This document shows, piece after piece, positions 36,303 to 47,491 of a DNA stretch of 64,000 nucleotides. The notes under the pieces are model-generated. The model saw nothing but the letters and a program-made list of their open reading frames with translations. It searched no databases and was not told the DNA's origin. Every line of letters begins with the position of its first letter. Position 1 is the stretch's first letter. This stretch comes from Terriglobia bacterium (GTDB lineage Bacteria; Acidobacteriota; Terriglobia; Bryobacterales; Bryobacteraceae), in NCBI GenBank assembly GCA_020073305.1, contig JAIQFK010000009.1, positions 186,001 through 250,000 of the forward strand, read 5' to 3'. Made by a program: the position numbers and the translations under genes.

Positions 36303-37427
36303 CTACTGCGGCGTGATTTTACCCAGCACCACCGGCCGCCTTGCGCCCGTCGCCGGGGGCAGGTTGGCGGGCCGCCCACGCCACGTCTCGTGCGCCAGTA
36401 CCGCGAACGCCACCGCTTCCTTGGCATCGGCGTTGATTCCATACTCATCCGACCGCGCCATGCGCACGCCCGGAAGAAACGCCTGCAGGTATCCCATCAA
36501 AGTCCTGTTGTGAACGCCCCCGCCGGAAGCAATCATCTCATCCACTCGCATCCTCGGCCTCACGTACCTCTCGATTCCGGTTGCAATCGCCGCGGCGGTG
36601 AGCGCGGTTACCGTCGCAATCAGGTCGCGCAGCGGCAGCCCAGTCCGCTTCAGCCTCGCGATGAATTCCGCGCCGTACTGCTCGCGTCCCGCCGTCTTGG
36701 GCGGCCGCTGCCGGTAATAGGGATCCGCCAGCAAACGGTCGAGCAGCGAGCCGTTCACTCTGCCGCTCGCGGCAATCCGGCCATTGCGGTCGAAATGCTC
36801 CCGGCCCCGCGTGAACTCGGTGGCCAGCGCATCGATCCCCATGTTGCCCGGCCCGGTGTCGAAGGCGAACACTTCGTCCCGTTGCGCTCCGGGCGGAATG
36901 GCCGTGAGGTTGGCGATGCCGCCGATGTTCAGCGTCACGCGCCCGCGCCTGGCGTGGCGAAACAGCAGGTAGTCGACATACGGCACCAGCGGCGCGCCTT
37001 TCCCTCCGGCGGCCATGTCGCGAGTGCGAAAGTCTGAAACCACGGGCACACCGAGCCGCTCGGCGATCACGGCGGCCTCCCCGATCTGCATCGTCGCCGC
37101 CACCGGCTTCCCGAGGAACAGCTCCCGGTTGCCCTGATGGTAGATGGTCTGCCCGTGGCAGCCGATCAGCTCAACAGCGCGAATACGGCTGCGGCGAACG
37201 GTGTCTTGCACGGCGCGCGCGTAAAGCTCTCCCAGCAGGAAGTGGAGCCGTGCGATCTGTGCGGTCGTCGTTGTCGCGTTCGAAACGCCTAAAATCGCGT
37301 TGCGCACCGCCTGCGGATAGGCTGTCGAACGAAACGCCACCGGCCGAATTCGCCGGCCCTCGATGTCGACGATCGCCACGTCGATCCCGTCGAGCGAAGT
37401 GCCGCTCATGATCCCCGCTACTCGCAA
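36303..37427 (-). CDS. anmK: Anhydro-N-acetylmuramic acid kinase
   Basis: The 374-residue ASKHA-type kinase hydrolyses and phosphorylates 1,6-anhydroMurNAc in peptidoglycan recycling. It starts from a TTG and reads RVAGIMSGTSLDGIDVA, followed by HGQTIYHQ, VVSDFRTRDMAAGGKGAPLVPY, NIGGIANLT and FDTGPGNM, all standard. Ten bases overlap mutS. MurQ and AmpG partners are not in the window. Confidence 0.95.
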   Translation of the reverse strand: MRVAGIMSGTSLDGIDVAIVDIEGRRIRPVAFRSTAYPQAVRNAILGVSNATTTTAQIARLHFLLGELYARAVQDTVRRSRIRAVELIGCHGQTIYHQGNRELFLGKPVAATMQIGEAAVIAERLGVPVVSDFRTRDMAAGGKGAPLVPYVDYLLFRHARRGRVTLNIGGIANLTAIPPGAQRDEVFAFDTGPGNMGIDALATEFTRGREHFDRNGRIAASGRVNGSLLDRLLADPYYRQRPPKTAGREQYGAEFIARLKRTGLPLRDLIATVTALTAAAIATGIERYVRPRMRVDEMIASGGGVHNRTLMGYLQAFLPGVRMARSDEYGINADAKEAVAFAVLAHETWRGRPANLPPATGARRPVVLGKITPQ

Positions 37428-40021
37428 GAGCGCTTCAACTCCTGTTGCAGCTCGTGCAACAACTGCAGCGCCTCGATGGGCCGCAGTTCGTCGATCTTCA
37501 GGTTGCGGATGCGCTCCGCAATGCCGTGACCCACGGGCTCGAACAAACGGATTTGCACGGGCTCGTGCGTTCGTGGCGCGAGTTCTTCGGTCACTTCATG
37601 CTCGGACCGCTCGTGCAATTGCAGGACTTCGCGCGCACGTTCGATCACCGCCAGCGGCAGCCCCGCCAGCCGCGCCACCTCAATCCCGTAACTGCGATCC
37701 GCCTTTCCCGGCTCGACTCTTCGGAGAAAAATGATGCGATCCCCGGCTTCCTTCACCGACACGCGCAGATTCCGCACGCCGTCGAGTTGTTCCGCCAGCT
37801 CGGTCAGCTCGTGATAGTGAGTCGCGAACAGGGTCTTCGCGCGAGTGCGCTGGTGGATATGCTCGATCACCGCCCACGCCAGCGCCAGGCCGTCATACGT
37901 CGCTGTGCCGCGGCCGATCTCATCCAACACGATAAAGCTGCGCGGCGTCGCCGTGTTCAGAATCACGGCGGTCTCCGTCATCTCCACCATGAAGGTCGAG
38001 CGGCCGCGCGCCAGGTTGTCCGAAGCGCCGATGCGCGTGAAGATCCGGTCGATGATCGGAAGGCTGGCTGAATCCGCCGGAACGAAGGAGCCCATCTGCG
38101 CCAGGATGGCGATCAGCGCGGCTTGCCGCAGGTAAGTGGATTTGCCGCCCATGTTCGGCCCGGTGATGATGGCGATCAAATCGGTATCGGAATTAAGGTA
38201 AAGATCGTTGGGAATGAAGCGGCCCGTGTCGGCCCCGAGCTGGTCCGCGAGTTTCTCGATCACCGCGTGGCGTCCCGCCATGATGCGCATGGAGCCGCCT
38301 TCGGAAAACGCCGGCCGCGTGTACCGGTTCTCGGCTGCTACCTCCGCCAGCGCGGCGGTCACGTCCAATTCCGCAATCGCCGCCGCTGTCGCACGAATGC
38401 GTTGCGCGTGGTTCGCGGCAAAGCACCTCACCTCGCCGAACAGCTCCTTTTCGAGTGTGAGTATCTTTTCCTCGGCATCCAGAACCTTGCGTTCGTAATC
38501 CTTCAGCTCAGGCGTGGTGAATCGCTCGGCATTGACCAGCGTCTGCTTTCGCTCATAATCGGCGGGCGCCAGGTGCTGGTTGGCCCTGGAGATCTCGATG
38601 TAATAACCGAAGACGTTGTTGAAGCGCACCTTCAGCGATTGAATGCCGGTGCGCGCCCGCTCGCGCGATTCGATCTGCGCGATGTATTGCCGCCCGTTCT
38701 GCCGCAGATCGCGCAGTTCGTCGAGTTCGGCATTGTAGCCCGCGCGAATCGCGCCGCCATCGGTAATGTTCACCGGGGGCGCATCGGCAATCGCATTCAG
38801 AACGCGATCGCGCACCTCCGGCACCTCGTCGAGCTGTTGGTGGAGGTCGGCCAGGCGCGCGGCCCTGCGGCCCTCAATCGTCCTTTTCAGGGGCGGAATC
38901 TTCTCGAGCGACCGGCCCAGCGCCAGCAGTTCACGCGGCCCCGCCGAGCCGATCGTGATTTTGGCGAGCAGTCGCTCTATATCCAGCACCGCGCTCAGCT
39001 CGCTGCGAACCCCGGCGCGAACGATCGCGTCGCCAAGCAGGTCAGCGTCGCCATCGAGTCGCGCCTCGATCTCGTCGCGATCGAGTGATGGGCTGAGCAG
39101 GCGCCGGCGCAGTAAGCGGCCCCCCATGCCGGTCAAAGTCTGATCGATCACGGAGAGCAGCGTCGCGCCTTCGCCCGCGAACAGCGGTTCCACCAGCTCC
39201 AGGTTGCGCACGCTCACCGCGTCGAGCACCATGCCATCGGCGCGGTCGTAATACGACGGCCGGTCGAGATGATCCAGCGTCGCGCGCTGTGTTTCCTGCA
39301 AGTAGTGCAAAATAGCCCCGGCCGCGCAGATTGCCGCATGCCGCCCTGCCAGGCCGCAGCCATCCAGTGAAAGCAGTTTGAAGTGTTCGCGCAGCGTGCG
39401 GTCCGCGTAATCGTAGCTGAACGTCCAGCTCTCGGCTTCGGTGCGCAAGAACCGGCGGCCTTTGTCCTCCGGCGCCAGCAGTGGCAAATCCGCGGGGAAC
39501 AACACCTCGCGCGCGCCTAATTGCTCAATGGCGGTTGCCACATCGGAGGGCGCCAGTTCCGTCACCCGAAATTCACCGGTCGAGACGTCCACGTGCGCCA
39601 CACCCGCCCGTTCGCCGTTCAATGCCACCGAAGCGAGATAGTTGTTCTCGTGTGAGCGAAGCAGGTGCGCGTCGGTCGCCGTGCCCGGCGTAACGATGCG
39701 CGTGATCTCGCGCTTCACCAGCTTCTTCGCCAGGCGCGCGTCTTCCATCTGATCGCAGATGGCTACGCGGTGCCCCTTCTGAATGAGCCGCGCGATGTAG
39801 CTCTCCGCCGAATGATAGGGCACGCCGCACATGGGAATGGACGCGCCCTTCTCTTTGTTGCGCGAGGTGAGCGTGATCTCGAGTTCGCGCGCCGCCACGA
39901 CGGCATCCTCGTAGAACAACTCGTAGAAATCCCCCAGCCGGAACATCAGCAGGGCGTTCGGAACTTGTTGTTTGACGGAGTTGTACTGCCGCATCAGCGG
40001 CGTCGTGGCGTCAGAAGCCAT
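37418..40021 (-). CDS. mutS: DNA mismatch repair protein MutS
   Basis: The 867-residue protein recognises mismatches. It shows the N-terminal mismatch-binding GDFYELFYEDA, the connector and lever domains, and the ABC-type ATPase with Walker A in GPNMGGKSTYLRQ, the signature STFMVEM and Walker B FIVLDEIGRGT. The C-terminus continues into a helical dimerisation region. MutL is absent from the window. It follows gdhA after a 79-base spacer that contains an inverted repeat. Confidence 0.97.
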   Translation of the reverse strand: MASDATTPLMRQYNSVKQQVPNALLMFRLGDFYELFYEDAVVAARELEITLTSRNKEKGASIPMCGVPYHSAESYIARLIQKGHRVAICDQMEDARLAKKLVKREITRIVTPGTATDAHLLRSHENNYLASVALNGERAGVAHVDVSTGEFRVTELAPSDVATAIEQLGAREVLFPADLPLLAPEDKGRRFLRTEAESWTFSYDYADRTLREHFKLLSLDGCGLAGRHAAICAAGAILHYLQETQRATLDHLDRPSYYDRADGMVLDAVSVRNLELVEPLFAGEGATLLSVIDQTLTGMGGRLLRRRLLSPSLDRDEIEARLDGDADLLGDAIVRAGVRSELSAVLDIERLLAKITIGSAGPRELLALGRSLEKIPPLKRTIEGRRAARLADLHQQLDEVPEVRDRVLNAIADAPPVNITDGGAIRAGYNAELDELRDLRQNGRQYIAQIESRERARTGIQSLKVRFNNVFGYYIEISRANQHLAPADYERKQTLVNAERFTTPELKDYERKVLDAEEKILTLEKELFGEVRCFAANHAQRIRATAAAIAELDVTAALAEVAAENRYTRPAFSEGGSMRIMAGRHAVIEKLADQLGADTGRFIPNDLYLNSDTDLIAIITGPNMGGKSTYLRQAALIAILAQMGSFVPADSASLPIIDRIFTRIGASDNLARGRSTFMVEMTETAVILNTATPRSFIVLDEIGRGTATYDGLALAWAVIEHIHQRTRAKTLFATHYHELTELAEQLDGVRNLRVSVKEAGDRIIFLRRVEPGKADRSYGIEVARLAGLPLAVIERAREVLQLHERSEHEVTEELAPRTHEPVQIRLFEPVGHGIAERIRNLKIDELRPIEALQLLHELQQELKRSCE

Positions 40022-40025
40022 CCAT

Positions 40026-40094
40026 CACCGCCAAGACGCCGGGCCGAGAGCCACCGCACGGGTTCTTCCCTGCGCCCTCTGCGGCTTTGCGGTG
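40026..40094. repeat. Imperfect inverted repeat in mutS-gdhA spacer
   Basis: CACCGCCAAGACGC (40026-40039) pairs with GCGGCTTTGCGGTG (40081-40094) in 12 of 14 positions. It fills nearly the whole 79-base gap between the mutS start and the gdhA stop. The outer arms resemble intergenic repeats seen in many GC-rich genomes, but copy number cannot be checked here. Confidence 0.5.
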
Positions 40095-40100
40095 AATTCG

Positions 40101-41369
<1,269 letters not shown>

Positions 41370-41401
41370 AAAAAACCTCCGGTTACATTATGCCATCGGG
41401 G

Positions 41402-42886
41402 TTAGCGCTCGACGCTCGCGGTGTTCATGCGGCCCGAGATCAACTCCAACGCCCGCTGGATCTGCGGGTCGCGCTGCGCCTCAACCTCGTCACCTTTGGC
41501 TACCCCCAGCGTCTGGTTGAAAATCTCCGTCTTGAGACGATTGCGGATGAAGTCCAGATCGCTCGACCACTCCGCCAGACTGGGCTGAATCCCGTGTTCC
41601 GCAAGGTAACCATGGAAATCGTCCAACAGACTCGGCGTGATCTCGAAACGCTCGGTCACTTCGTGCTTTTGCGCGTACCCGGTGGCGAAAGAAGGAAAAG
41701 CGCCGCTGCCCTCCATAGCCGCCTTGAAGCGCGATACATTCGGCGGATACACAACCTCGTCCGGCATGATGCCGCCTCCGCCACGCACCAACCGGCCTTT
41801 GTCGGTACGAAATTCCGACTTCACATTCGGATGCGCCGCCGTTGCGCCCAGTTCGAACTGCGAGGGGTCGAAGGGTTTCTGAATGGAGCGGCCGCTCGGA
41901 GTGTAATAGAGCGCCGTGGTCAAAGCCAGACCGGTAGAATCGGCAAGCGGGAAGACGCTTTGCACCAAGCCCTTCCCGAAGCTCGGCTCGCCCACGATGA
42001 ACGCCCGATCATGATCCTGCAGCGCGCCCGCTACGATCTCCGATGCGCTTGCGCTCTTTCCATTGATTAGCGTCGCCAGCGGAAAGTCGTAAGGCTGGGC
42101 ATCCGCCGGAACTTTTTCTTCCTTCTGAGGAACCGCCCGGCCGCGCACCGTCAGGATCGGCCGCCCGGGTTCCAAGAACAGAGAAACCGTCTCCACCGCC
42201 GCGGTCAACATGCCGCCGGGATTGTTGCGCAGGTCGAGCACCAGTCCCTTCAGCTTCCTGCCGCCCAGGCTCTCGATCGCTTCCTTGATCTGCGCACCCG
42301 TCTTCTCGTCGAAACTGGACACGCGCAGATAACCGATGCCCGATTTCACCAAGAAGGCCCGCTCCACGCTGGGCGACTGCATCTCCTCCGGCGTTAGCGT
42401 GAACTCCAAGAGGCGCAGGTTTCCGGGACGCCGGATCACCAGGTGCGCGGGCTGCTGTTTGGACTGCTGCAAAAGGCCCACCAACTGCTCCATGTCCAGC
42501 CGGTCGAGCCGGTAGTTGTTGACCGATAGGATCTCATCGCCCGGGCTCATGCCGGATTTCGCCGACGGCGTTCCTGGGAACGTCTGCAGCACAATGACGC
42601 GTCCCGGAAGAACCGAGACCACGCTCCCGAATCCTTTCTGTGTGGACGTTTCAAGCCGTTTGAGCTGCTCGAATTGCGGCGGATCGAAAAACACCGAGTG
42701 CGGATCGAGCCTCCGCAGCATCCCCGGGATCGCTCCCTGGTAGAACGCCTGTTCCGACGAAACCGGGTCCGCGGCATTCTGCTCCACCAAGGCATAGGCA
42801 TCCACCAGCCGCTTGACTTGTTTGTCCAGGTCTTCGGCAAAAGCAGTGACGGCAAGTAACAGAACCGCGGGGAAGAAACGCACCAT
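41402..42886 (-). CDS. S41-family C-terminal processing protease
   Basis: The 494-residue secreted serine protease has a signal peptide (FFPAVLLLAVTAFA), a PDZ domain (about residues 85-160, with GFGSVVSVLPGRVIVLQTFPG and SPGDEILSVN) and the S41 catalytic domain with LVLDLRNNPGG, the nucleophile in INGKSASASEIVAGAL and the lysine in SFGKGLVQSV. It trims C-termini of periplasmic proteins or cell-wall hydrolases. Its ATG overlaps the Uma2 stop (TGATG). Confidence 0.93.
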   Translation of the reverse strand: MVRFFPAVLLLAVTAFAEDLDKQVKRLVDAYALVEQNAADPVSSEQAFYQGAIPGMLRRLDPHSVFFDPPQFEQLKRLETSTQKGFGSVVSVLPGRVIVLQTFPGTPSAKSGMSPGDEILSVNNYRLDRLDMEQLVGLLQQSKQQPAHLVIRRPGNLRLLEFTLTPEEMQSPSVERAFLVKSGIGYLRVSSFDEKTGAQIKEAIESLGGRKLKGLVLDLRNNPGGMLTAAVETVSLFLEPGRPILTVRGRAVPQKEEKVPADAQPYDFPLATLINGKSASASEIVAGALQDHDRAFIVGEPSFGKGLVQSVFPLADSTGLALTTALYYTPSGRSIQKPFDPSQFELGATAAHPNVKSEFRTDKGRLVRGGGGIMPDEVVYPPNVSRFKAAMEGSGAFPSFATGYAQKHEVTERFEITPSLLDDFHGYLAEHGIQPSLAEWSSDLDFIRNRLKTEIFNQTLGVAKGDEVEAQRDPQIQRALELISGRMNTASVER

Positions 42887-43437
42887 CAGTCGGGCCAGAT
42901 GGAGGATACCTCAACGGCAACACCAGGAAAACGCCGCGGGGAGATCTGGCCTTGGGTGACGACGCCCTGGGTTACCAGCTTGCCGTTCTCCAGTAGGACG
43001 ACTTCGATGGTCTGCGCCTCCGGGGAAATAATCCACAGCTCTGCCACGCCCATGCTCTCGTTATCCCTGATCTTGTCGGCCATGCCACGGCGCGTGTTCG
43101 CGGGCGATAGCACCTCGACAACGAGCTCCGGCGCAGAATGAATGTAGCCGTCCCGTTCCACAATGTTTTGTTTCAGAAATACGGCCAAATCCGGCACTCT
43201 GGATGTTAACGGCTTCTTCCGAACAATCAGGCCGAAGACAGAACCGACAACGCGCACTGCCTTTCGATCCACCTGACCTTTGAGAGCTTCTGACAGATTC
43301 TCCACAATCACAGCATGCTTCCATTTGTTGGGCGGCATGATCCGCACCTCGCCATTGACCACCTCTTCAATGGCGTCTTCCACAACCGGCATGTTCAGCC
43401 ACTCTTCGTAGGTGACCGTTCGGGTCGTCGTTCCCAT
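42886..43437 (-). CDS. Uma2-family putative endonuclease
   Basis: The 183-residue protein matches the Uma2/DUF820 family, a PD-(D/E)XK-like fold: N-terminal YEEWLNMP, GEVRIMPP, SRVPDLAVFL (aspartate), APELVVEVLSP (glutamate) and LWIISPEAQTIEV. The catalytic acidic residues and a lysine (ADKI) are present. Function is not established; many cyanobacteria and Acidobacteria carry copies. It is translationally coupled to the S41 protease (TGATG). Confidence 0.88.
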   Translation of the reverse strand: MGTTTRTVTYEEWLNMPVVEDAIEEVVNGEVRIMPPNKWKHAVIVENLSEALKGQVDRKAVRVVGSVFGLIVRKKPLTSRVPDLAVFLKQNIVERDGYIHSAPELVVEVLSPANTRRGMADKIRDNESMGVAELWIISPEAQTIEVVLLENGKLVTQGVVTQGQISPRRFPGVAVEVSSIWPD

Positions 43438-43450
43438 GCAATCTTCTATT

Positions 43451-44428
43451 TTAGCGCGTGAACTTCGTGGCCTTCTTTGCGGCGTAGCGCTCGAGTGCCA
43501 GCTCGATCAGACGGTCGATCAGCTTGGGATAAGCCAGGCCCGTGTACTCCCACATCTTTGGATACATGCTGATCGACGTGAAACCGGGAATCGTGTTGAT
43601 CTCGTTGATGTAGAGCTGGCCGGTCGCGCGCTCCAGCAGAAAATCCACGCGCGCCATCCCCTCGCATTCCACCGCGCGGTAACACTCCACCGCCAGCCGG
43701 CGCAGTTCCGTGGTTTTCTCCGCCGGCAGGTCCGCCGGCAATTGCGTCTTCGCTTGGTCGAGAAGGTACTTATCTTCGTAATCGTAGAATTCGCGCGACG
43801 GCAGAACCTCGCACGGAAACGAAGCCTCGGGCTGGTCGTTGCCCAGCACCGAGCACTCGAATTCGCGCCCCTCGATCCCGCGCTCCACGAGAATCTTGCG
43901 GTCGTACTCAGCCGCCAGCGCCAGCGCCTTTTCCAACTCCGCGCGATCGCGCGCCTTCGAGATCCCCACCGAGGAACCCAGATTCGCCGGCTTCACGAAC
44001 ATCGGAAACGGCAGGCGCGACACGACGGCGCCCGTGTCCAGGTGCCCACGCGACAGTGTCACGTACTCCACAACCGGCAGCCCTCTCTCGTGGCAGATGC
44101 GCTTCATCAGCTCCTTATCCATGGAGACCGAAGAAGCCAGCACGCCCGCGCCCACGTACGGCAAATCCGCCAGTTCCAGCAGCCCCTGCACCGTGCCGTC
44201 TTCACCGAATGTTCCATGCAGCACCGGAAACACCACGTCGATGTCCGGGTGCGCGCCGGGCTCCGGCAGAATCGGCTTGGGCCGCCACTTCCCTTCCTGG
44301 CTGATGAAGTACTCCAGCACTTCGTATTTCGAGCGATCCATCGCTTTCATGATGGACTCGGCGGAGCGCAGTGAGATCTCGTGCTCTCCACTACGTCCCC
44401 CGTAAATGACCGCCACGCGAATTTTCAC
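43451..44428 (-). CDS. ddl: D-alanine--D-alanine ligase
   Basis: The 325-residue ATP-grasp enzyme makes the D-Ala-D-Ala dipeptide for peptidoglycan. GGRSGEHEISLRSA, LHGTFGEDG, KPANLGSSVGISKA, YEDKYL and INEINTIPGFTSISMYP are present. The GTG start overlaps the arginase stop by four bases. It is 13 bases from the Uma2 start. Confidence 0.96.
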   Translation of the reverse strand: MKIRVAVIYGGRSGEHEISLRSAESIMKAMDRSKYEVLEYFISQEGKWRPKPILPEPGAHPDIDVVFPVLHGTFGEDGTVQGLLELADLPYVGAGVLASSVSMDKELMKRICHERGLPVVEYVTLSRGHLDTGAVVSRLPFPMFVKPANLGSSVGISKARDRAELEKALALAAEYDRKILVERGIEGREFECSVLGNDQPEASFPCEVLPSREFYDYEDKYLLDQAKTQLPADLPAEKTTELRRLAVECYRAVECEGMARVDFLLERATGQLYINEINTIPGFTSISMYPKMWEYTGLAYPKLIDRLIELALERYAAKKATKFTR

Positions 44429-45339
44429 AGAATCTTCTTCCCCAATGCCGACATCACCAGTTCCACCGCCAGATCCGCCGTCCGGTTCACTTCATCGATC
44501 ACCGGATTTACCTCCACCACTTCCATCGAGACCATCTGCCCCGAATCGCAGATCATTTCCATTGCCAAATGCGCCTCGCGGTAAGTCGCGCCACCCCGGA
44601 CCGGCGTCCCCACGCCCGGCGCATACTGCGGGTCCACGTAGTCCATGTCCAGCGACAGATGAATCCCCGCCGTCCCATTCGTCGCAATACCGATCGCCTG
44701 TTCCATCACGGCGCGCAGCCCGCGCTCGTCAATGTCGCGCATCGTGAACGCGCGCACACCGCTACCCCGCACATGCGGCCGCTCCAAGATATCCACATCG
44801 CGCAGCCCCACCAGCGCCACGTTGCGCGGAAGAACCTTGGGCGCGAAGCCGAACAGCTTGGTCAGCTCGTCGGGACCCAATCCGATACAGCACGCCAGCG
44901 GCATGCCATGCACGTTGCCTGAAGGCGACGTCTGCGGCGTGTTCATGTCCGCGTGTGCGTCAATCCACAGCAAGCCCAGCCGTTTCTTCTTTCTCCGAAA
45001 ATGCCGCGCCATACCGGCCACCGTTCCTATGGCGATCGAGTGGTCGCCGCCCATCACCAGTGGCGCTTTGTCTTCTTCCGCCGCGCGTTCCACCATGACG
45101 GCGAGCCGTTGGCAGGTGGCTGCGATCTGTGGCAGGTATTTCGCGTGGCGCGGTCCCTCCGGCAGACTCTCCGGCTGCTCCACCGGCACGTTGCCCAGGT
45201 CCTCCACCTCGTAACCCAGCGACGCCACGCGTTTGTTTATATTCGCCACGCGCATCGCCGACGGGCCCATGTCCACGCCGCGGCGCCCCGCGCCCAAGTC
45301 GAGAGGAGCGCCGATAATGGCAATGTGAGATCGATGCAT
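44425..45339 (-). CDS. rocF: Arginase
   Basis: The 304-residue manganese enzyme hydrolyses arginine to ornithine and urea. The metal ligands are in GGDHSIAIG, IDAHADMNT and SLDMDYVDP, and GTPVRGGATYREA also matches. The ATG at 45339 gives the family N-terminus HIAIIGAPLDLG; longer frames overlap asnS. Urea or ornithine use genes are not nearby. It overlaps ddl by four bases. Confidence 0.94.
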   Translation of the reverse strand: MHRSHIAIIGAPLDLGAGRRGVDMGPSAMRVANINKRVASLGYEVEDLGNVPVEQPESLPEGPRHAKYLPQIAATCQRLAVMVERAAEEDKAPLVMGGDHSIAIGTVAGMARHFRRKKKRLGLLWIDAHADMNTPQTSPSGNVHGMPLACCIGLGPDELTKLFGFAPKVLPRNVALVGLRDVDILERPHVRGSGVRAFTMRDIDERGLRAVMEQAIGIATNGTAGIHLSLDMDYVDPQYAPGVGTPVRGGATYREAHLAMEMICDSGQMVSMEVVEVNPVIDEVNRTADLAVELVMSALGKKIL

Positions 45340-45347
45340 TTTGAAAA

Positions 45348-46658
45348 CTACGGATGCAGCCGGTAGAGCATGCGCGGAAACGCAATGGTCTCCCGGATAT
45401 GTTCCAGCCCGCAGATCCAGGCCACGCATCGTTCGATTCCCATGCCGAAGCCGCCGTGCGGAACCGTTCCAAATCTGCGCAAGTCCAGATACCAGTCGAA
45501 CGCCTGCTTGGGCAGCTTGTGCTCTTCGATGCGGCGCAGCAGCAGATCGTAATCGTGAATGCGCTGGCCTCCGCCGATGATCTCGCCGTAACCTTCGGGC
45601 GCCAGAATATCCACGCACAGCGCCACTTCCGGCCGCGAGGGCTCCGGCTGCATGTAAAACGCCTTGACTGCCGAGGGGTATCCGTCCACCATCAGCGGGC
45701 GGTTATGTTCCTGGCTGAGCAGCGTCTCATCGGTGCCTCCGAAATCGCCTCCCCACTGGATCTCGCTCCCTTTCGACTGCAGCAATTTCACCGCATCGTC
45801 ATAGCTCATGCGCGGAAACGGCGTCTGAATCGCTTCGAGCTTGCTTACATCGCGCTCCAGCGCCTTCAGCTCCGCGCGCCGGTTCTCCAGCACCCGGTTC
45901 ACCACGAAAACGATCATCTCCTCGCCCACGCGCTTGACGTCTTCGAGCGTCGCGTACGCCATCTCCGGCTCCACCATCCAGAACTCGGTCAGGTGCCGCC
46001 GCGTCTTCGATTTCTCCGCGCGAAAGGTCGGGCCGAAGCAATAGACTTTCCCGAACGCCATCGCCGTGGCTTCGTTGTAGAGTTGCCCGGACTGCGCCAA
46101 ATACGCCTTTTCATCCTCGAAGTAGTTCACTTCGAACAGCGTGGTGGTCCCTTCGCACGCCGCCGGCGTAAAAATCGGCGTGTCCACCAGCGTGAAGCCG
46201 TGCGAATCGAAATAATCACGCACCGCGCGGATCACTTCGTGGCGCACACCCAAAATGGCGTGCTGCCGCTGGCTGCGCAGCCACAGGTGCCGGTGATCCA
46301 TCAGGAAGTCGATACCGTGATCCTTGGGCGTGATGGGATATGGGTCAGATTCCGGGATGTGCTGCATCACATCCACATTCTCCACGTCCATCTCGTATCC
46401 GCCGGGCGCACGCTGGTCCGCCCGGATCTTGCCCGTGAAAACCACAGAGGATTCCTGCGTCAGGTCTTTGATCGTATCGAACACGGCTTCCGGCAGCGCG
46501 CTCTTCACCGCCACGCACTGCATCAGGCCGGTCCCGTCGCGCAAAAGCGGAAACACGATCTTGCCCGATTTACGGAGGTTGTACAGCCACCCCGGTACCT
46601 GAACGGTCTCGCCCACGTGCTTGGAAGCGTCCCCGATCGTGATCCGCTCAGTCTTCAC
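45348..46658 (-). CDS. asnS: Asparagine--tRNA ligase
   Basis: The 436-residue class IIb synthetase has an OB-fold anticodon-binding N-terminus ([24 protein letters not shown]) and a catalytic core with [24 protein letters not shown] (motif 2 region) and the motif 3 [21 protein letters not shown] typical bacterial AsnRS is about 430-460 residues. It overlaps the TIM-barrel gene upstream by 11 bases and leads into arginase after eight. Confidence 0.95.
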   Translation of the reverse strand: MKTERITIGDASKHVGETVQVPGWLYNLRKSGKIVFPLLRDGTGLMQCVAVKSALPEAVFDTIKDLTQESSVVFTGKIRADQRAPGGYEMDVENVDVMQHIPESDPYPITPKDHGIDFLMDHRHLWLRSQRQHAILGVRHEVIRAVRDYFDSHGFTLVDTPIFTPAACEGTTTLFEVNYFEDEKAYLAQSGQLYNEATAMAFGKVYCFGPTFRAEKSKTRRHLTEFWMVEPEMAYATLEDVKRVGEEMIVFVVNRVLENRRAELKALERDVSKLEAIQTPFPRMSYDDAVKLLQSKGSEIQWGGDFGGTDETLLSQEHNRPLMVDGYPSAVKAFYMQPEPSRPEVALCVDILAPEGYGEIIGGGQRIHDYDLLLRRIEEHKLPKQAFDWYLDLRRFGTVPHGGFGMGIERCVAWICGLEHIRETIAFPRMLYRLHP

Positions 46659-47487
46659 GAAGGCTCTCCAACCGGTCGAATACCTCGCTCACGCGATCCA
46701 GTGGATGCTCCATCCCTTCCACTTCGCGCAGCTCCAGCAGGAGCGGATATTGCTTCGGCCGCGACCGCAACAGGCTCATGGTTCTCTTCCAGTCCACCGT
46801 GCCGCCTTCGGCCGCTAGCGGAAACAGGTGCTTGTCCTCTTTTCCGTTGTTGTCGTGAACGTGCGTGGACCGGATCCTCTCTTGCATGATCTCGAACGCC
46901 GCATCCACGCCCTCACCGATATTTGCATGGCCGACATCGAACACGAATCCCAAGTCCAGATGAGTCACCTCGATGAAGTCGCGCAGCCTCTCCGCCGTCG
47001 AAAGCTCGTTGGGAATGTTCTCGAGCAGGATTTCCACGCCGCGCTGCCGTGCGAAGAGGCTCAGCTCCTCGAGCGCCGAAAACGCCGCATCCACTTTGCG
47101 CTCCGTATACTCTTCACCGGACACTCCGATGTGCTGGATCAGGTAGCGGAAGGGAATCGTCTCCGCGATTTCGAGCGCTCGTTTGATCTCATCCACCATC
47201 GCCAGGCGCTGCGACTTCACCGGCTCGGTGATGGTGATGATGGAGTGCGGTCCCGATCGCCCCCAAATCTCATCCGTGTACATCGGGGAGTGCATTGAGT
47301 GCAGTTTCAGATCGGCATCGTCAAACCAGTGGCCGAGTTCCGTGATCTGGTTGCGGTTCCTGTAATCCAGATGCTGCCGCGCGCAGAAAATTTCAACCGC
47401 CGGAATGCCTGCCTGCATCACGCGGTTAAGCCAGGCAATTGACAGCCTGTGGTTCACAAACAGGTGCGTGGAGAGTACGCGATTCAT
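46648..47487 (-). CDS. Sugar phosphate isomerase/epimerase-type TIM-barrel protein
   Basis: The 279-residue protein fits the AP-endonuclease-2-like xylose isomerase TIM-barrel family. Metal-binding residues are suggested by LQHIG-type [34 protein letters not shown] and [14 protein letters not shown]. Family members isomerise or epimerise sugars or cyclitols; the substrate cannot be predicted. It lies four bases downstream of ggt and overlaps asnS by 11 bases. Confidence 0.85.
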   Translation of the reverse strand: MNRVLSTHLFVNHRLSIAWLNRVMQAGIPAVEIFCARQHLDYRNRNQITELGHWFDDADLKLHSMHSPMYTDEIWGRSGPHSIITITEPVKSQRLAMVDEIKRALEIAETIPFRYLIQHIGVSGEEYTERKVDAAFSALEELSLFARQRGVEILLENIPNELSTAERLRDFIEVTHLDLGFVFDVGHANIGEGVDAAFEIMQERIRSTHVHDNNGKEDKHLFPLAAEGGTVDWKRTMSLLRSRPKQYPLLLELREVEGMEHPLDRVSEVFDRLESLRED

Positions 47488-47491
47488 CAGC

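Noticed and set aside
38123-39088. A 321-codon open frame antisense to mutS
   Set aside because: MutS is intact on the other strand; the composition is that of a shadow frame.
45354-46889. A 511-codon open frame antisense to asnS
   Set aside because: asnS is certain from motifs; the antisense product is histidine/arginine-rich without domain features.
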